Origin: GWA1-39-11 sp964640435
GTDB taxonomy: Bacteria; Patescibacteriota; Microgenomatia; Levybacterales; GWA1-39-11
Reading direction: 5' to 3'
NCBI GenBank assembly: GCA_964640435.1
Contig: CAZXFJ010000001.1
Coordinates: 62,001-126,000 of the forward strand
DNA length: 64,000 nucleotides
The position numbers and the translations under genes were made by a program. A model generated the notes under the pieces. It was not told where the DNA came from. It saw only the letters and a program-made list of their open reading frames with translations, and made no database searches. Of this stretch, positions 18,362-26,789 are shown in pieces; positions within the stretch are counted from its first letter, which is position 1, and every line of letters starts with the position of its first letter.

Positions 18362-19081
18362 ATGACTTATTATGAAAAAGGCGCAAAAGCGAGCCGAAAA
18401 AAATACGTTAAAATCCTTGGTAGTTTTTTTATAATTTTTGGAATCCTATTTTTTGGGTATTTTTTCTTTCCACTACTTTCCTACCAAGTTTTTTTAGCTA
18501 ATGCATCAGAAGGGGATATTGAAGTTCCAATTCCTAAATATCTAGTTGCAAAGAAAACGGGTAATATTTCAGATCTTATTTCAGAAAGAATTACATCGCT
18601 TACGACAAATTTTAATGATGCTCGTAATTGGTATCCAGATGTTCAAATTGCAAAACAAGAAGAAAGAAAAGTCGATAAGTATTCTCTATCCATACCAAAG
18701 TTAAAAATAGAAAATGCAGAAGTATCAACAACTGATTATGATTTAGCAAATCATCTAGTTCAATACTTTGGCACAGCGATACCAGGTGAACCAGGTACAG
18801 CAATTATTTTTGGTCATTCAACAATTCCTGCCTGGTTTGATCCTAAAAATTACAAAACAATTTTTGCAACATTGCACACTCTTAAGGTGGGTGATGAGTT
18901 TCAGGCGACAGTTGATGGAAAAACATATAACTATAAAATCTTCTCCATTGAAATTACAACACCAGAAGATACTAATATGTTTTCTCAGAGCTTTGATCAT
19001 TCATACATAACAATTGTCACATGTACACCACCTGGAACTATCTGGAAAAGACTTGTTGTGAGAGCAGCAATGGAAGAATAA
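18362..19081 (+). CDS. Sortase family transpeptidase
   Basis: 239 residues with an N-terminal membrane anchor (VKILGSFFIIFGILFFGYFFF), a spacer, then the sortase beta-barrel. Active-site residues are His152 (FGHST), Cys221 (TCTPPGT) and Arg230 (KRLVVRA), the family triad. Sortases join surface proteins to cell-wall or pilin acceptors. It sits between the actin-like fusion gene (1 nt gap) and a small protein gene (1 nt gap), giving a tight three- to four-gene surface operon. I see no clear LPXTG-type C-terminus in the neighbouring proteins, so the substrate is elsewhere or non-canonical. Confidence 0.9.
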   Translation: MTYYEKGAKASRKKYVKILGSFFIIFGILFFGYFFFPLLSYQVFLANASEGDIEVPIPKYLVAKKTGNISDLISERITSLTTNFNDARNWYPDVQIAKQEERKVDKYSLSIPKLKIENAEVSTTDYDLANHLVQYFGTAIPGEPGTAIIFGHSTIPAWFDPKNYKTIFATLHTLKVGDEFQATVDGKTYNYKIFSIEITTPEDTNMFSQSFDHSYITIVTCTPPGTIWKRLVVRAAMEE

Positions 19082-19082
19082 A

Positions 19083-19298
19083 ATGGAAAACCAAGCACAA
19101 AATACTGATTTTGGAATGAATCAAGAGGATATTAAGAACTATAAATTAAAAAGCTTTTGGAATACAATTAAATATTACTTGGCAAAAATAGAGCCAGCAT
19201 TTGTAAAAATATTTCAAACAATATTGTACTGGACTATTAAATTCTCGAAAGCATTTTTTAGTGGACTATTTCGTATGATTTTAGGAAAGGAAGTTTAA
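19083..19298 (+). CDS. Small uncharacterised amphipathic protein (71 aa)
   Basis: Not recognised. An Asn/Gln-rich start is followed by a helix-prone stretch rich in Trp, Tyr, Phe and Lys (SFWNTIKYYLAKIEPAF, then IFQTILYWTIKF), suggesting membrane-surface binding. It lies 1 nt after the sortase stop and overlaps the next gene's ATG by one base, so it is part of the same transcript. An AGGAAG Shine-Dalgarno at its 3' end serves the next gene. Confidence 0.6.
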   Translation: MENQAQNTDFGMNQEDIKNYKLKSFWNTIKYYLAKIEPAFVKIFQTILYWTIKFSKAFFSGLFRMILGKEV

Positions 19299-20569
19299 TG
19301 GAAGAACAAAATCTCGCTCTTGAAGCAATAAGAAAAAAGCTTGTAGGAAAAGAACTCTCATATAGAGAGATATATGCAATCATGGATCAGATTGCTCAGG
19401 AAAAACTTGGTGATGTTTTAACGACGTACTTTGTTGCGTCAGGTTATTCAGAAGGTTTTTCAGATGATGAGCTTTATTACCTAACAAAAGCCATGGTTGA
19501 AACAGGCGAGCATTTGGATTTTAGAGGAGTTGTTGCAGATAAGCATTCTATAGGTGGGGTACCAGGAACACGAGTGACAATGATATTAGTTCCTATAATT
19601 GCTGCTGCTGGATTTAAAATTCCAAAAAGCTCATCTCGTGCAATAACTACTCCGGCAGGAACTGCTGATGCAATGGAGGTTTTAGCTCCTGTAACATTCA
19701 CTAAGGATCAGATATACAAAATTGTAGAAGAAACTAATGCGTGTATTGTATGGGGAGGGAGTTTTAAAATTGCTCCAGCGGATGATGAGATTATTAAAAT
19801 TGAAGAACCGCTTGTTTTCGAGTCTTACGACAAAATTGTTGTTTCAGTAATGGCCAAAAAGGTTGCTTTTGGAGCAACTCATGTAATTATTGATTTGCCA
19901 TATGGTAGAACTGCAAAAATCCATCGAACAGAAGAGGCAGAGGTATTAAAGAAAAAATTTGAATTTCTAGGGAAAAAATTTGGAGTTAAGATCAAGGCAT
20001 CAATTCATAGAATTGAAGAGCCAGCAGGTGTTGGTATTGGTCCATTATTTGAGGCACGTGATTCATTGAAAGTTTTAGAACAAGTTGAGGATAGGCCAAT
20101 AGATCTTGAAAATTTGGCTATTAAAACTGCTGCCGAGCTTTTAGAGCTGTGTCTTTCGGATGCAAATCAAGAAATAAAAAAAGAGGCAGAAAAATATGAA
20201 AATACCTTGGAGTGGGCGAGAGATATTTTGGTTTCGGGTAGGGCACATAAAAAAATGATGGACATAATAAAAGCACAAGGTGGAAAAAAGATTTCTTCAA
20301 AGGATTTAATTGGAGGAAAAAAGAGACTTATTATAAAAGCAGAAAAGAACGGAACAGTAAAGAAAGTTTCAAGTAAAAATATTACTCTACTTGCAAAACT
20401 TCTGGGTGCACCAGAGGATAAGGATGCTGGAATGGTCCTTCAGAAGAGAATTGGAGATAAGGTAGAGAAGGATGAAGAATTAGTCACTTTTCACACGGAT
20501 TCAGCATATAGGTTAAAAGAGGCAACAGATTCTTACGATCTGTTCCCAATCTATGAAATTGAGAAGTAA
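19298..20569 (+). CDS. deoA: AMP phosphorylase / thymidine phosphorylase family enzyme (archaeal type)
   Basis: Phosphorolysis of nucleoside 5'-monophosphates (or of thymidine) to base plus a ribose phosphate. The core motifs DKHSIGGVPGTRVT, SSRAITTPAGTADAMEVLAP, WGGSFKIAPADDE and IDLPYGRTAKI follow the archaeal AMP phosphorylase pattern; the bacterial DeoA signature is DKHSTGGVGD. Archaeal enzymes are about 500 residues with an extra N-terminal domain. This one is 423 residues and starts directly at the helical phosphorylase domain. In CPR bacteria such enzymes are known to feed the AMP salvage route; neither ribose-1,5-bisphosphate isomerase nor RuBisCO is in this window. Preceded by AGGAAG; overlaps both neighbours. 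Confidence 0.85.
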   Translation: MEEQNLALEAIRKKLVGKELSYREIYAIMDQIAQEKLGDVLTTYFVASGYSEGFSDDELYYLTKAMVETGEHLDFRGVVADKHSIGGVPGTRVTMILVPIIAAAGFKIPKSSSRAITTPAGTADAMEVLAPVTFTKDQIYKIVEETNACIVWGGSFKIAPADDEIIKIEEPLVFESYDKIVVSVMAKKVAFGATHVIIDLPYGRTAKIHRTEEAEVLKKKFEFLGKKFGVKIKASIHRIEEPAGVGIGPLFEARDSLKVLEQVEDRPIDLENLAIKTAAELLELCLSDANQEIKKEAEKYENTLEWARDILVSGRAHKKMMDIIKAQGGKKISSKDLIGGKKRLIIKAEKNGTVKKVSSKNITLLAKLLGAPEDKDAGMVLQKRIGDKVEKDEELVTFHTDSAYRLKEATDSYDLFPIYEIEK

Positions 20570-22283
20570 CTCAGTTATCAAGAACTGGGTGTTTATTCTT
20601 TTCTTCCTTAACTTAATACTTTTTTTTATTTTTCTCATTACCCAACACTTTCCCTTTTATGCAGTTTTTGCAAATATAGTTAGTATTTTTGCTATTACAA
20701 TTTGGTCTTTAAATTTTCACAGGATTTATAACTATATTAAAAAAAATCCATTGGATTTAGTTTTATTTTTAATACTATTTTTCACAGCGTTTTTTATATA
20801 TCAATATAAATTAGATATTGTTACCCCAGGAATTCAAAGTGATGAAATTTCAATAATTGAAGCATCTGAGAAAGTGTCAGAGTTGTCAGAATTTATTCCA
20901 TTTATAAATATAAATTATGGTCACCCCACTCCCCTTTTGTATTTAACATCTGTTGCTATTGATCTATTTGGTAGAGAACCATTTGCAGGTCGTCTTCAAG
21001 GAATTATATTTGGTGCAGCATCGGTTGCCGTATTTTTTGTTCTCTTGAGAATATTCTTCTCAAGAAGTATATCTTTTGCAACATCACTATTGATGATGTT
21101 CGCATATCCATTAATCGTTCTATCTCGTTTAGCTTATGAGATTACTCCTTCACTATTTTTTCAGATCGTTACAGTTATTTTTCTGTACTTATCTTTAAAG
21201 AGTCGTGATGTTCGTTATTTTTCAGCAGTTGGTATTTTTCTGGGGATGGGATTATTTACTTATGTAGGTTTTAGAACTTTTGCAGTATTAATTTTGTTAC
21301 TTGCTGGATACTTTATATTTATAAAAACAAAAGATCATAAAAAAAGCAGCAAAGAGGCATTATTTGTAATCGCACCTCTTTTTATAGTTGCCTCTACTCT
21401 TGTTGCTTATAGCGTTGGACATTTTGGAGAAATCATGGAGAGATCAAGAGTATTATCAATATTTGGTCAAAGTCTTACAGTAGTAGAGATAGTAAAAGAA
21501 TTGGGTGGAAATATCGCAAGACTTTCTTATATTTTCTTTTTTGAAGGCGATCCTAACTTAAAACAAAACCCAGTTGGAAGAAGCATTTTTGATATTGGAA
21601 CATTTTTATTATTTGTAACTGGTTTGTTTTATTTATTTAAAGTCAAGAAATGGGTTTTATTATTACTTCTTATTTTCTTTATTCCTCCACTCATTAATGA
21701 TTTCTTATCTCTTGAACGAATTCCAGAATTTCATTATTACGGAATTGGTCATCCAAGCACTTTAAGAATCGCAGGAATTATTCCCCCGGTGTTTTTTGCT
21801 GTTGCAGTAGCGCTGAATGGATTAAAAAAACAATTTGCAAAAATCAATGAGGGTATGGATATGATCTTAGTCCCATTAATATTAATTGTTATTATTTTCT
21901 ACAATTGGGTCTCATACTTTAATCAACCTTTTAATATTTATGATTATAAATTCAACGGTGCAATTGCGATGAATATAGTTCGTGAGATGAATTTAAGTAA
22001 TGCAAAAAAAATCTGTGTTTCACCTCTTTATTTAGAAGATTACCGTTTAAGATATTTTGCAAATAAGGATAAGGAAATAACAGAATTTTCTCCAAAGAGC
22101 GATGAAGAGATAATTAATCAAATAAATAAAAGTGATATGTGTTTTGTAGCAAGTGGAACATCGAATAAGAGCACTGTTGAAAGTCTGCAAAATTATATTC
22201 TTTCAAACCCAAATTCTAATTTTTCAATGTATGAATTGAAAAATCATTGGGGCTATATAGATGGTCTTGTCATAACTAAATAA
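20553..22283 (+). CDS. GT-C family membrane glycosyltransferase (PMT/ArnT-like)
   Basis: 576 residues with about eleven hydrophobic helices. The first external loop carries an acidic motif (GIQSDEISII), then NYGHPTPLLYLTS and GREPFAGRLQGIIFG, as in dolichyl-/undecaprenyl-phosphate sugar transferases of the PMT_2/GT39-83 type. A soluble C-terminal region (about residues 460-576) follows the last helices. It probably moves a lipid-linked sugar onto a protein or lipid at the outer face. The start overlaps the phosphorylase gene by 17 nt. Confidence 0.78.
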   Translation: MKLRSNSVIKNWVFILFFLNLILFFIFLITQHFPFYAVFANIVSIFAITIWSLNFHRIYNYIKKNPLDLVLFLILFFTAFFIYQYKLDIVTPGIQSDEISIIEASEKVSELSEFIPFININYGHPTPLLYLTSVAIDLFGREPFAGRLQGIIFGAASVAVFFVLLRIFFSRSISFATSLLMMFAYPLIVLSRLAYEITPSLFFQIVTVIFLYLSLKSRDVRYFSAVGIFLGMGLFTYVGFRTFAVLILLLAGYFIFIKTKDHKKSSKEALFVIAPLFIVASTLVAYSVGHFGEIMERSRVLSIFGQSLTVVEIVKELGGNIARLSYIFFFEGDPNLKQNPVGRSIFDIGTFLLFVTGLFYLFKVKKWVLLLLLIFFIPPLINDFLSLERIPEFHYYGIGHPSTLRIAGIIPPVFFAVAVALNGLKKQFAKINEGMDMILVPLILIVIIFYNWVSYFNQPFNIYDYKFNGAIAMNIVREMNLSNAKKICVSPLYLEDYRLRYFANKDKEITEFSPKSDEEIINQINKSDMCFVASGTSNKSTVESLQNYILSNPNSNFSMYELKNHWGYIDGLVITK

Positions 22284-22299
22284 TATTTTTTAAATATGG

Positions 22300-22305
22300 T
22301 AAAAT
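22300..22305 (+). promoter_or_regulatory. Extended -10 of mltG
   Basis: TGG followed by TAAAAT, 10 nt before the ATG at 22316, predicting a very short leader of about 3-4 nt. Confidence 0.5.
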
Positions 22306-22315
22306 AGCATTACAG

Positions 22316-23260
22316 ATGAAGAGACTTACAACAGTAATAATTTTACTGCTCGTACTTATCACCGCTGGCTTTTTCTACTGGACTTCCGGAAATCAAGCTG
22401 TAAATCCTAAGGATAAATCAAACAAAATTTTTGTGATTAATCGTGGTGAAGCAGTCCGTGAAATTGGTAATAGTCTCAAAAAAGAAGGATTAATTCGTGA
22501 CCCTGTTGTTTTCTTCTTATACATAAAGATGAATGGTAAGGACAAAAATATTCAAGCAGGAGACTACAAGCTTTCCCCATCAATGAATCTTGCTCAAGTA
22601 ATTGAAGCGATGCAGCATGGAAGTCTTGATATATGGGTTACAGTTCCTGAAGGTTTAAGAGCGGAAGAAATTGCAGATATTTTAAAGGAAAATATTCCTT
22701 CATATGATGAAAGCTGGAGGCCAATCTTAGTTGAAAATGAAGGTTATTTATTCCCAGACACGTATTTAATTCCCAGAGATGCAACAGTTGAGCAGGTTGT
22801 AACGATGATGAAAAACAACTTGGCAAATAAGCTTAAAGATTCAAATATAACTATTGACGATCCTCGTATGCTAAGAGCTCTTACCATGGCTTCACTCATT
22901 GAGCGTGAGGCAATTACAAATGAAGAAAAGCCTCTTATTGCTGGAGTTATTAATAACAGGCTTTCATTGGGTATGCCTCTTCAGATTGATGCATCAATTC
23001 AATATGCAAAGGGAAATAAGAGCAAGTGGTGGCCTCAGGTATTTACAGATGACTATAAGAATGTAGTTTCTCCCTATAATACCTATCTTAAGCAAGGTCT
23101 TCCTCCGGGACCTATTGCAAATCCAGGTATAACAGCGATTAATGCAGCTCTTAATCCACAGGATAATGACTACATATATTATATTCACGATAAGAACAAA
23201 GTAATTCATCCAGCAAAGACTATAAACGAACATAATGCGAATGTAGAAAAATATTTATAA
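22316..23260 (+). CDS. mltG: Endolytic murein transglycosylase
   Basis: Cleaves nascent glycan strands at the membrane during peptidoglycan synthesis. A single N-terminal helix (TTVIILLLVLITAGFFYW) is followed by a LysM-like region (FVINRGEAVREIGNSL) and the YceG catalytic domain with ASLIEREAITNEEK (predicted catalytic Glu196), INNRLSLGMPLQIDASIQYA, and SPYNTYLKQGLPPGPIANPG. The 314-residue length is normal. It is evidence, with murB, for a peptidoglycan wall. Confidence 0.93.
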   Translation: MKRLTTVIILLLVLITAGFFYWTSGNQAVNPKDKSNKIFVINRGEAVREIGNSLKKEGLIRDPVVFFLYIKMNGKDKNIQAGDYKLSPSMNLAQVIEAMQHGSLDIWVTVPEGLRAEEIADILKENIPSYDESWRPILVENEGYLFPDTYLIPRDATVEQVVTMMKNNLANKLKDSNITIDDPRMLRALTMASLIEREAITNEEKPLIAGVINNRLSLGMPLQIDASIQYAKGNKSKWWPQVFTDDYKNVVSPYNTYLKQGLPPGPIANPGITAINAALNPQDNDYIYYIHDKNKVIHPAKTINEHNANVEKYL

Positions 23261-23268
23261 ATTGGGTG

Positions 23269-23297
23269 TTGACAAATAGATGGATATAAGATATAAA
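23269..23297 (+). promoter_or_regulatory. Strong sigma70-type promoter of rpoBC
   Basis: TTGACA at 23269-23274, a 17-nt spacer, and TATAAA at 23292-23297. Predicted start near 23304, leaving a leader of about 80 nt before rpoB. A second possible -10 (TAAAAT, 23351-23356) lies after the hairpin. Confidence 0.8.
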
Positions 23298-23316
23298 TAA
23301 TCCCAACCTAAATCGT

Positions 23317-23348
23317 GGGGGGAGTTAAGAACTTCCTTCCCTTTTTTT
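23317..23348 (+). terminator. Intrinsic terminator-like hairpin in the rpoB leader (candidate attenuator)
   Basis: GGGGGGAGTT (23317-23326), loop AAG, then AACTTCCTTC (23330-23339) pair over about 10 bp with three G-U pairs. TTTTTTT follows at 23342-23348. It lies between the strong promoter and rpoB, so it must be read through for rpoB expression from that promoter. Confidence 0.6.
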
Positions 23349-23384
23349 GTTAAAATTTCGGCACTCTTCTAGAAATTATTTCAG

Positions 23385-26300
23385 ATGGCAAAAAACATAG
23401 GCAGTAATAAACAATATTGGGGTAAAGAGTCAAAATCTTTACCGGAATTTGATCTGTTATCCATACAGAAGGCTTCTTATAAGTGGTTTATTGAAGAAGG
23501 CATTCGTGAGGTAATCGATGAAATTTCTCCGATTGAGGATTTCACGGGTAAAAACTGGGAACTTGTTCTTGGTGACTACAAACTTGGTGAACCAAAAATC
23601 ACAGAAGAAATGGCTCTTGCGAAGGGTCTTACATATTTTACTCCTCTAACAGTTGAAGCAACTCTCGTAAACAAAAAATCAGGTAAAAATGTTAAGCAAA
23701 ATGTTTTCCTAGGTGAAGTGCCTAAGATGACTGACCGTGGAACATTTATTGTTAACGGTATTGAACGTGTTATCGTTGGGCAAATAGTTCGATCTCCTGG
23801 AGTTTTCTTCACAGCAGCAGAAGATCCAATAACAGGTAGAACCCTTTACACAGCCGAAATGAGACCAGTTCATGGTTCATGGCTTGAATTCTCAACAACA
23901 AGAACAGACATGGTTGTTGTTAGAATTGACCGCAGAAAGAAGTTTTTAGCTTCAGTTTTCTTAAAAGCTCTTGGAATTGATACAAATGAAGAAATTTATG
24001 AAAAATTCAAGGGAATTGATGGAGCAGAAAACTACATTAAAAACACAATTGAAAAAGACGAAACTCGTGGAGCAACTGACGCATTAATCGAAATCTTCAA
24101 GAAAATGAACCCAGGAGAGCCAGTCGTTATTGACACAATCCGTCAAAACTTCCGTGATTCATTCTTTGACAGACGTCGTTATGACCTTTCACGTGTAGGT
24201 CGTTACAAAGTTAACAAAAAGCTTGCTAATATCTCAAATTTTGAGGCTCAAGATGCGTTAACACTCACTATTAATGATGTTATTGGAATAATTTCATACC
24301 TAGTTCAGCTTGCTAACGGAAAGGGTAAGATTGATGATATTGATCATCTTGCAAACAGACGTATCCGCTCAGTTGGAGAACTTGTTCAAACAACAGCATT
24401 TAGAGTTGGAGCATTAAGACTTGAAAGAATAATTAAAGAGAAAATGTCTCTTGCATCAACTGAGGAGCAATTCTCACCAAGCCACTTTATTAATGCTCAC
24501 CCAATAATTGCTGCTATTAATGAATTCTTTAGAACAAGCCAGCTTTCAGCTATTCTTGATCAAACAAACCCACTTTCAGAAATTGACAATATTCGCCGCT
24601 TGACTGTTATGGGAACAGGTGGAATTTCACGTGAGCGTGCTTCATTTTCAATCCGTGATATTAATGCTTCACAATACTCAAGAATTTGTCCTGTTAGAAG
24701 CCCTGAAGGTCCAAACATTGGACTTGTTACATATCTTGCGCTTTACGCAAGAGTTAACGAATATGGATTTCTAGAAGCTCCATATAAAAAGGTAGCAGCT
24801 GAAGGTAAAAAGCTTCGCGTAACAGACGAAATTGTATATCTTGATGCAGAAAATGAGATGGAAGCATACATTACTCACGCTGATATTAAAGTTGACGAAA
24901 AGGGTTACATTGTGGATGATCTAGTTCCAGCTCGTTACAACGGAGAATACCTTGAAGTTGAAAAAGAGAAAATCCAATACATTGATGTTATTCCACGCCA
25001 GGTTGTTGGAACAAGTGCTGCTTTAATTCCATTTATTGACCACGACGAAGCAAACCGTGCACTTATGGGAACTCACATGCAATGTCAGGCTGTTCCTTTA
25101 ATTAAAGCAGAAGCTCCAGTTATTGGAACAGGTATGGAAGAAATGGTTTCAAAAGCTTTAGGTCGTGTTATTACAGCTCCATTTGATGGAACTGTTGAGT
25201 TTGTTGATGCAAACAAGGTTACTATTAAAGATGGAAGAAACGAAGAAACATTTAAGATTAATAAATTTAAGAGAACTTCAAACAACACATTATTTAACCA
25301 AAGACCAATTGTAACAGTTGGACAAAAAGTTAAAAAAGGCGACATTTTAATTGATGGTCCAGCCTCACAAGAAGGAGAACTTGCTCTTGGAAAGAACTTA
25401 GTTATTGCTTATGCATCATTTGATGGACTTGGATATGAAGACGCTATCGTTATCTCAGACAGACTTGTTCAAAGTGACGCATTAACTTCAGTTCATGTTG
25501 AGAAATATGAAGCAACTGTTGTTGATACAAAACTTGGAGCTGAAGAAACAACTCGTGATATTCCAAACGTTGCTGAAGAAGATCTAGCAAATCTTGACGA
25601 AGATGGAATCGTAGTTGTTGGATCAGAAGCAAAACCAGGTGACATTCTAGTTGGAAAAATTGCTCCAAAAGGTGAAACAGAATTAACAGCCGAAGAAAGA
25701 CTTTTGAGAGCTATCTTTGGAGAAAAAGCACGTGAAGTTCGTGACACTTCACTTCGTATGCCACACGGTGAGCATGGAATTGTTACAAATGTTCAAATTC
25801 TTGACCGTGAGCGTGGAGATGAGCTCGAGCCAGGAGCAATAAGAAAAATTCAAATTGAAGTTGCACAAATTCGTCACGTTGTTGTTGGAGATAAACTAGC
25901 TGGACGTCATGGAAATAAAGGTGTTATCTCAAAGATAGTTCCAGATTCAGACATGCCATATCTTGAGGATGGTACACCAGTTGATATTATTATTTCTCCA
26001 ATCTCAGTGCTTGGGCGTATGAATCTTGGACAGCTTCTTGAGGCTCATTTAGGACTTGCTGCAAGAAACTTAAATAAAAGAATTGCTCTTCCGGTTTTTG
26101 AAAAAATGAATGAAGATCAGTATGTTGATCTTCTAAAAGAAGCAGGACTTCCTGTAAATGGAAAACAAAAGCTTATTGATGCTCGAACTGGAGAAGCATA
26201 CGAAAATGATGTTGTTGTTGGAATTGGATACATCATGAAGCTTATACACATGGTTGAAGATAAAGCACACGCTCGTTCAACTGGACCATACTCACTTGTT

Positions 26301-26777
26301 ACACAACAACCTCTTGGAGGAAAAGCACAAATGGGAGGACAGCGTCTAGGAGAGATGGAGGTATGGGCACTTGAAGCACACCGTGCAGCATATACATTGC
26401 AAGAAATGTTAACAATTAAATCTGATGATGTATCTGGACGTGCGAAGGCATTTGAAGCTATAATTAAGAGTGTTGATATTCCAACACCAAGAGTTCCTGA
26501 GTCTTTCAAAGTTTTGATTCGTGAGTTACAATCATTATCTCTTAACATTGTTCCTACTCAAGCAGTTGTAGCAGATGAAACAGAAGATGAAGATACTTCA
26601 AGCAAACAAGAAGAGGTTATAAAAGAAGCTAAAGAGCTTCAAGAAGGACTTGATGCTGTTGGGGTTGAGACAGAAGAAGTTAATAATCCTGAAAGTGATG
26701 TAACTGCGGAAGAAATTGTAACAACAGATGCATCAACTGGTACTGAAGAGCAAAGTGAGGAGGTAGCTGTTTCCTAA
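23385..26777 (+). CDS. rpoB: RNA polymerase beta subunit
   Basis: Catalytic core of transcription. 1130 residues with all family landmarks: GVFFTAAEDPITGR, the rifampicin region (SQLSAILDQTNPLSEI, residues about 385-400), SPEGPNIGLV, the GYEDAIVIS segment, HGNKGV, the GHLGLAARN-like switch region, and GGQRLGEMEVWAL near the end. In the rifampicin pocket the E. coli Gln513, His526 and Ser531 equivalents are Ala389, Asn402 and Thr407; Asp516 and Arg529 are kept. The C-terminus has an acidic extension of about 70 residues after the last conserved helix. rplJ/rplL do not precede it; mltG does. rpoC follows 12 nt later. Confidence 0.97.
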   Translation: MAKNIGSNKQYWGKESKSLPEFDLLSIQKASYKWFIEEGIREVIDEISPIEDFTGKNWELVLGDYKLGEPKITEEMALAKGLTYFTPLTVEATLVNKKSGKNVKQNVFLGEVPKMTDRGTFIVNGIERVIVGQIVRSPGVFFTAAEDPITGRTLYTAEMRPVHGSWLEFSTTRTDMVVVRIDRRKKFLASVFLKALGIDTNEEIYEKFKGIDGAENYIKNTIEKDETRGATDALIEIFKKMNPGEPVVIDTIRQNFRDSFFDRRRYDLSRVGRYKVNKKLANISNFEAQDALTLTINDVIGIISYLVQLANGKGKIDDIDHLANRRIRSVGELVQTTAFRVGALRLERIIKEKMSLASTEEQFSPSHFINAHPIIAAINEFFRTSQLSAILDQTNPLSEIDNIRRLTVMGTGGISRERASFSIRDINASQYSRICPVRSPEGPNIGLVTYLALYARVNEYGFLEAPYKKVAAEGKKLRVTDEIVYLDAENEMEAYITHADIKVDEKGYIVDDLVPARYNGEYLEVEKEKIQYIDVIPRQVVGTSAALIPFIDHDEANRALMGTHMQCQAVPLIKAEAPVIGTGMEEMVSKALGRVITAPFDGTVEFVDANKVTIKDGRNEETFKINKFKRTSNNTLFNQRPIVTVGQKVKKGDILIDGPASQEGELALGKNLVIAYASFDGLGYEDAIVISDRLVQSDALTSVHVEKYEATVVDTKLGAEETTRDIPNVAEEDLANLDEDGIVVVGSEAKPGDILVGKIAPKGETELTAEERLLRAIFGEKAREVRDTSLRMPHGEHGIVTNVQILDRERGDELEPGAIRKIQIEVAQIRHVVVGDKLAGRHGNKGVISKIVPDSDMPYLEDGTPVDIIISPISVLGRMNLGQLLEAHLGLAARNLNKRIALPVFEKMNEDQYVDLLKEAGLPVNGKQKLIDARTGEAYENDVVVGIGYIMKLIHMVEDKAHARSTGPYSLVTQQPLGGKAQMGGQRLGEMEVWALEAHRAAYTLQEMLTIKSDDVSGRAKAFEAIIKSVDIPTPRVPESFKVLIRELQSLSLNIVPTQAVVADETEDEDTSSKQEEVIKEAKELQEGLDAVGVETEEVNNPESDVTAEEIVTTDASTGTEEQSEEVAVS

Positions 26778-26789
26778 CAGCAGAAAAAT

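Noticed and set aside
19298..20569. Plain bacterial thymidine phosphorylase
   Set aside because: The motif set (KHSIGGVPG, APADD) follows archaeal AMP phosphorylases rather than bacterial DeoA (DKHSTGGVGD), though activity is unproven.
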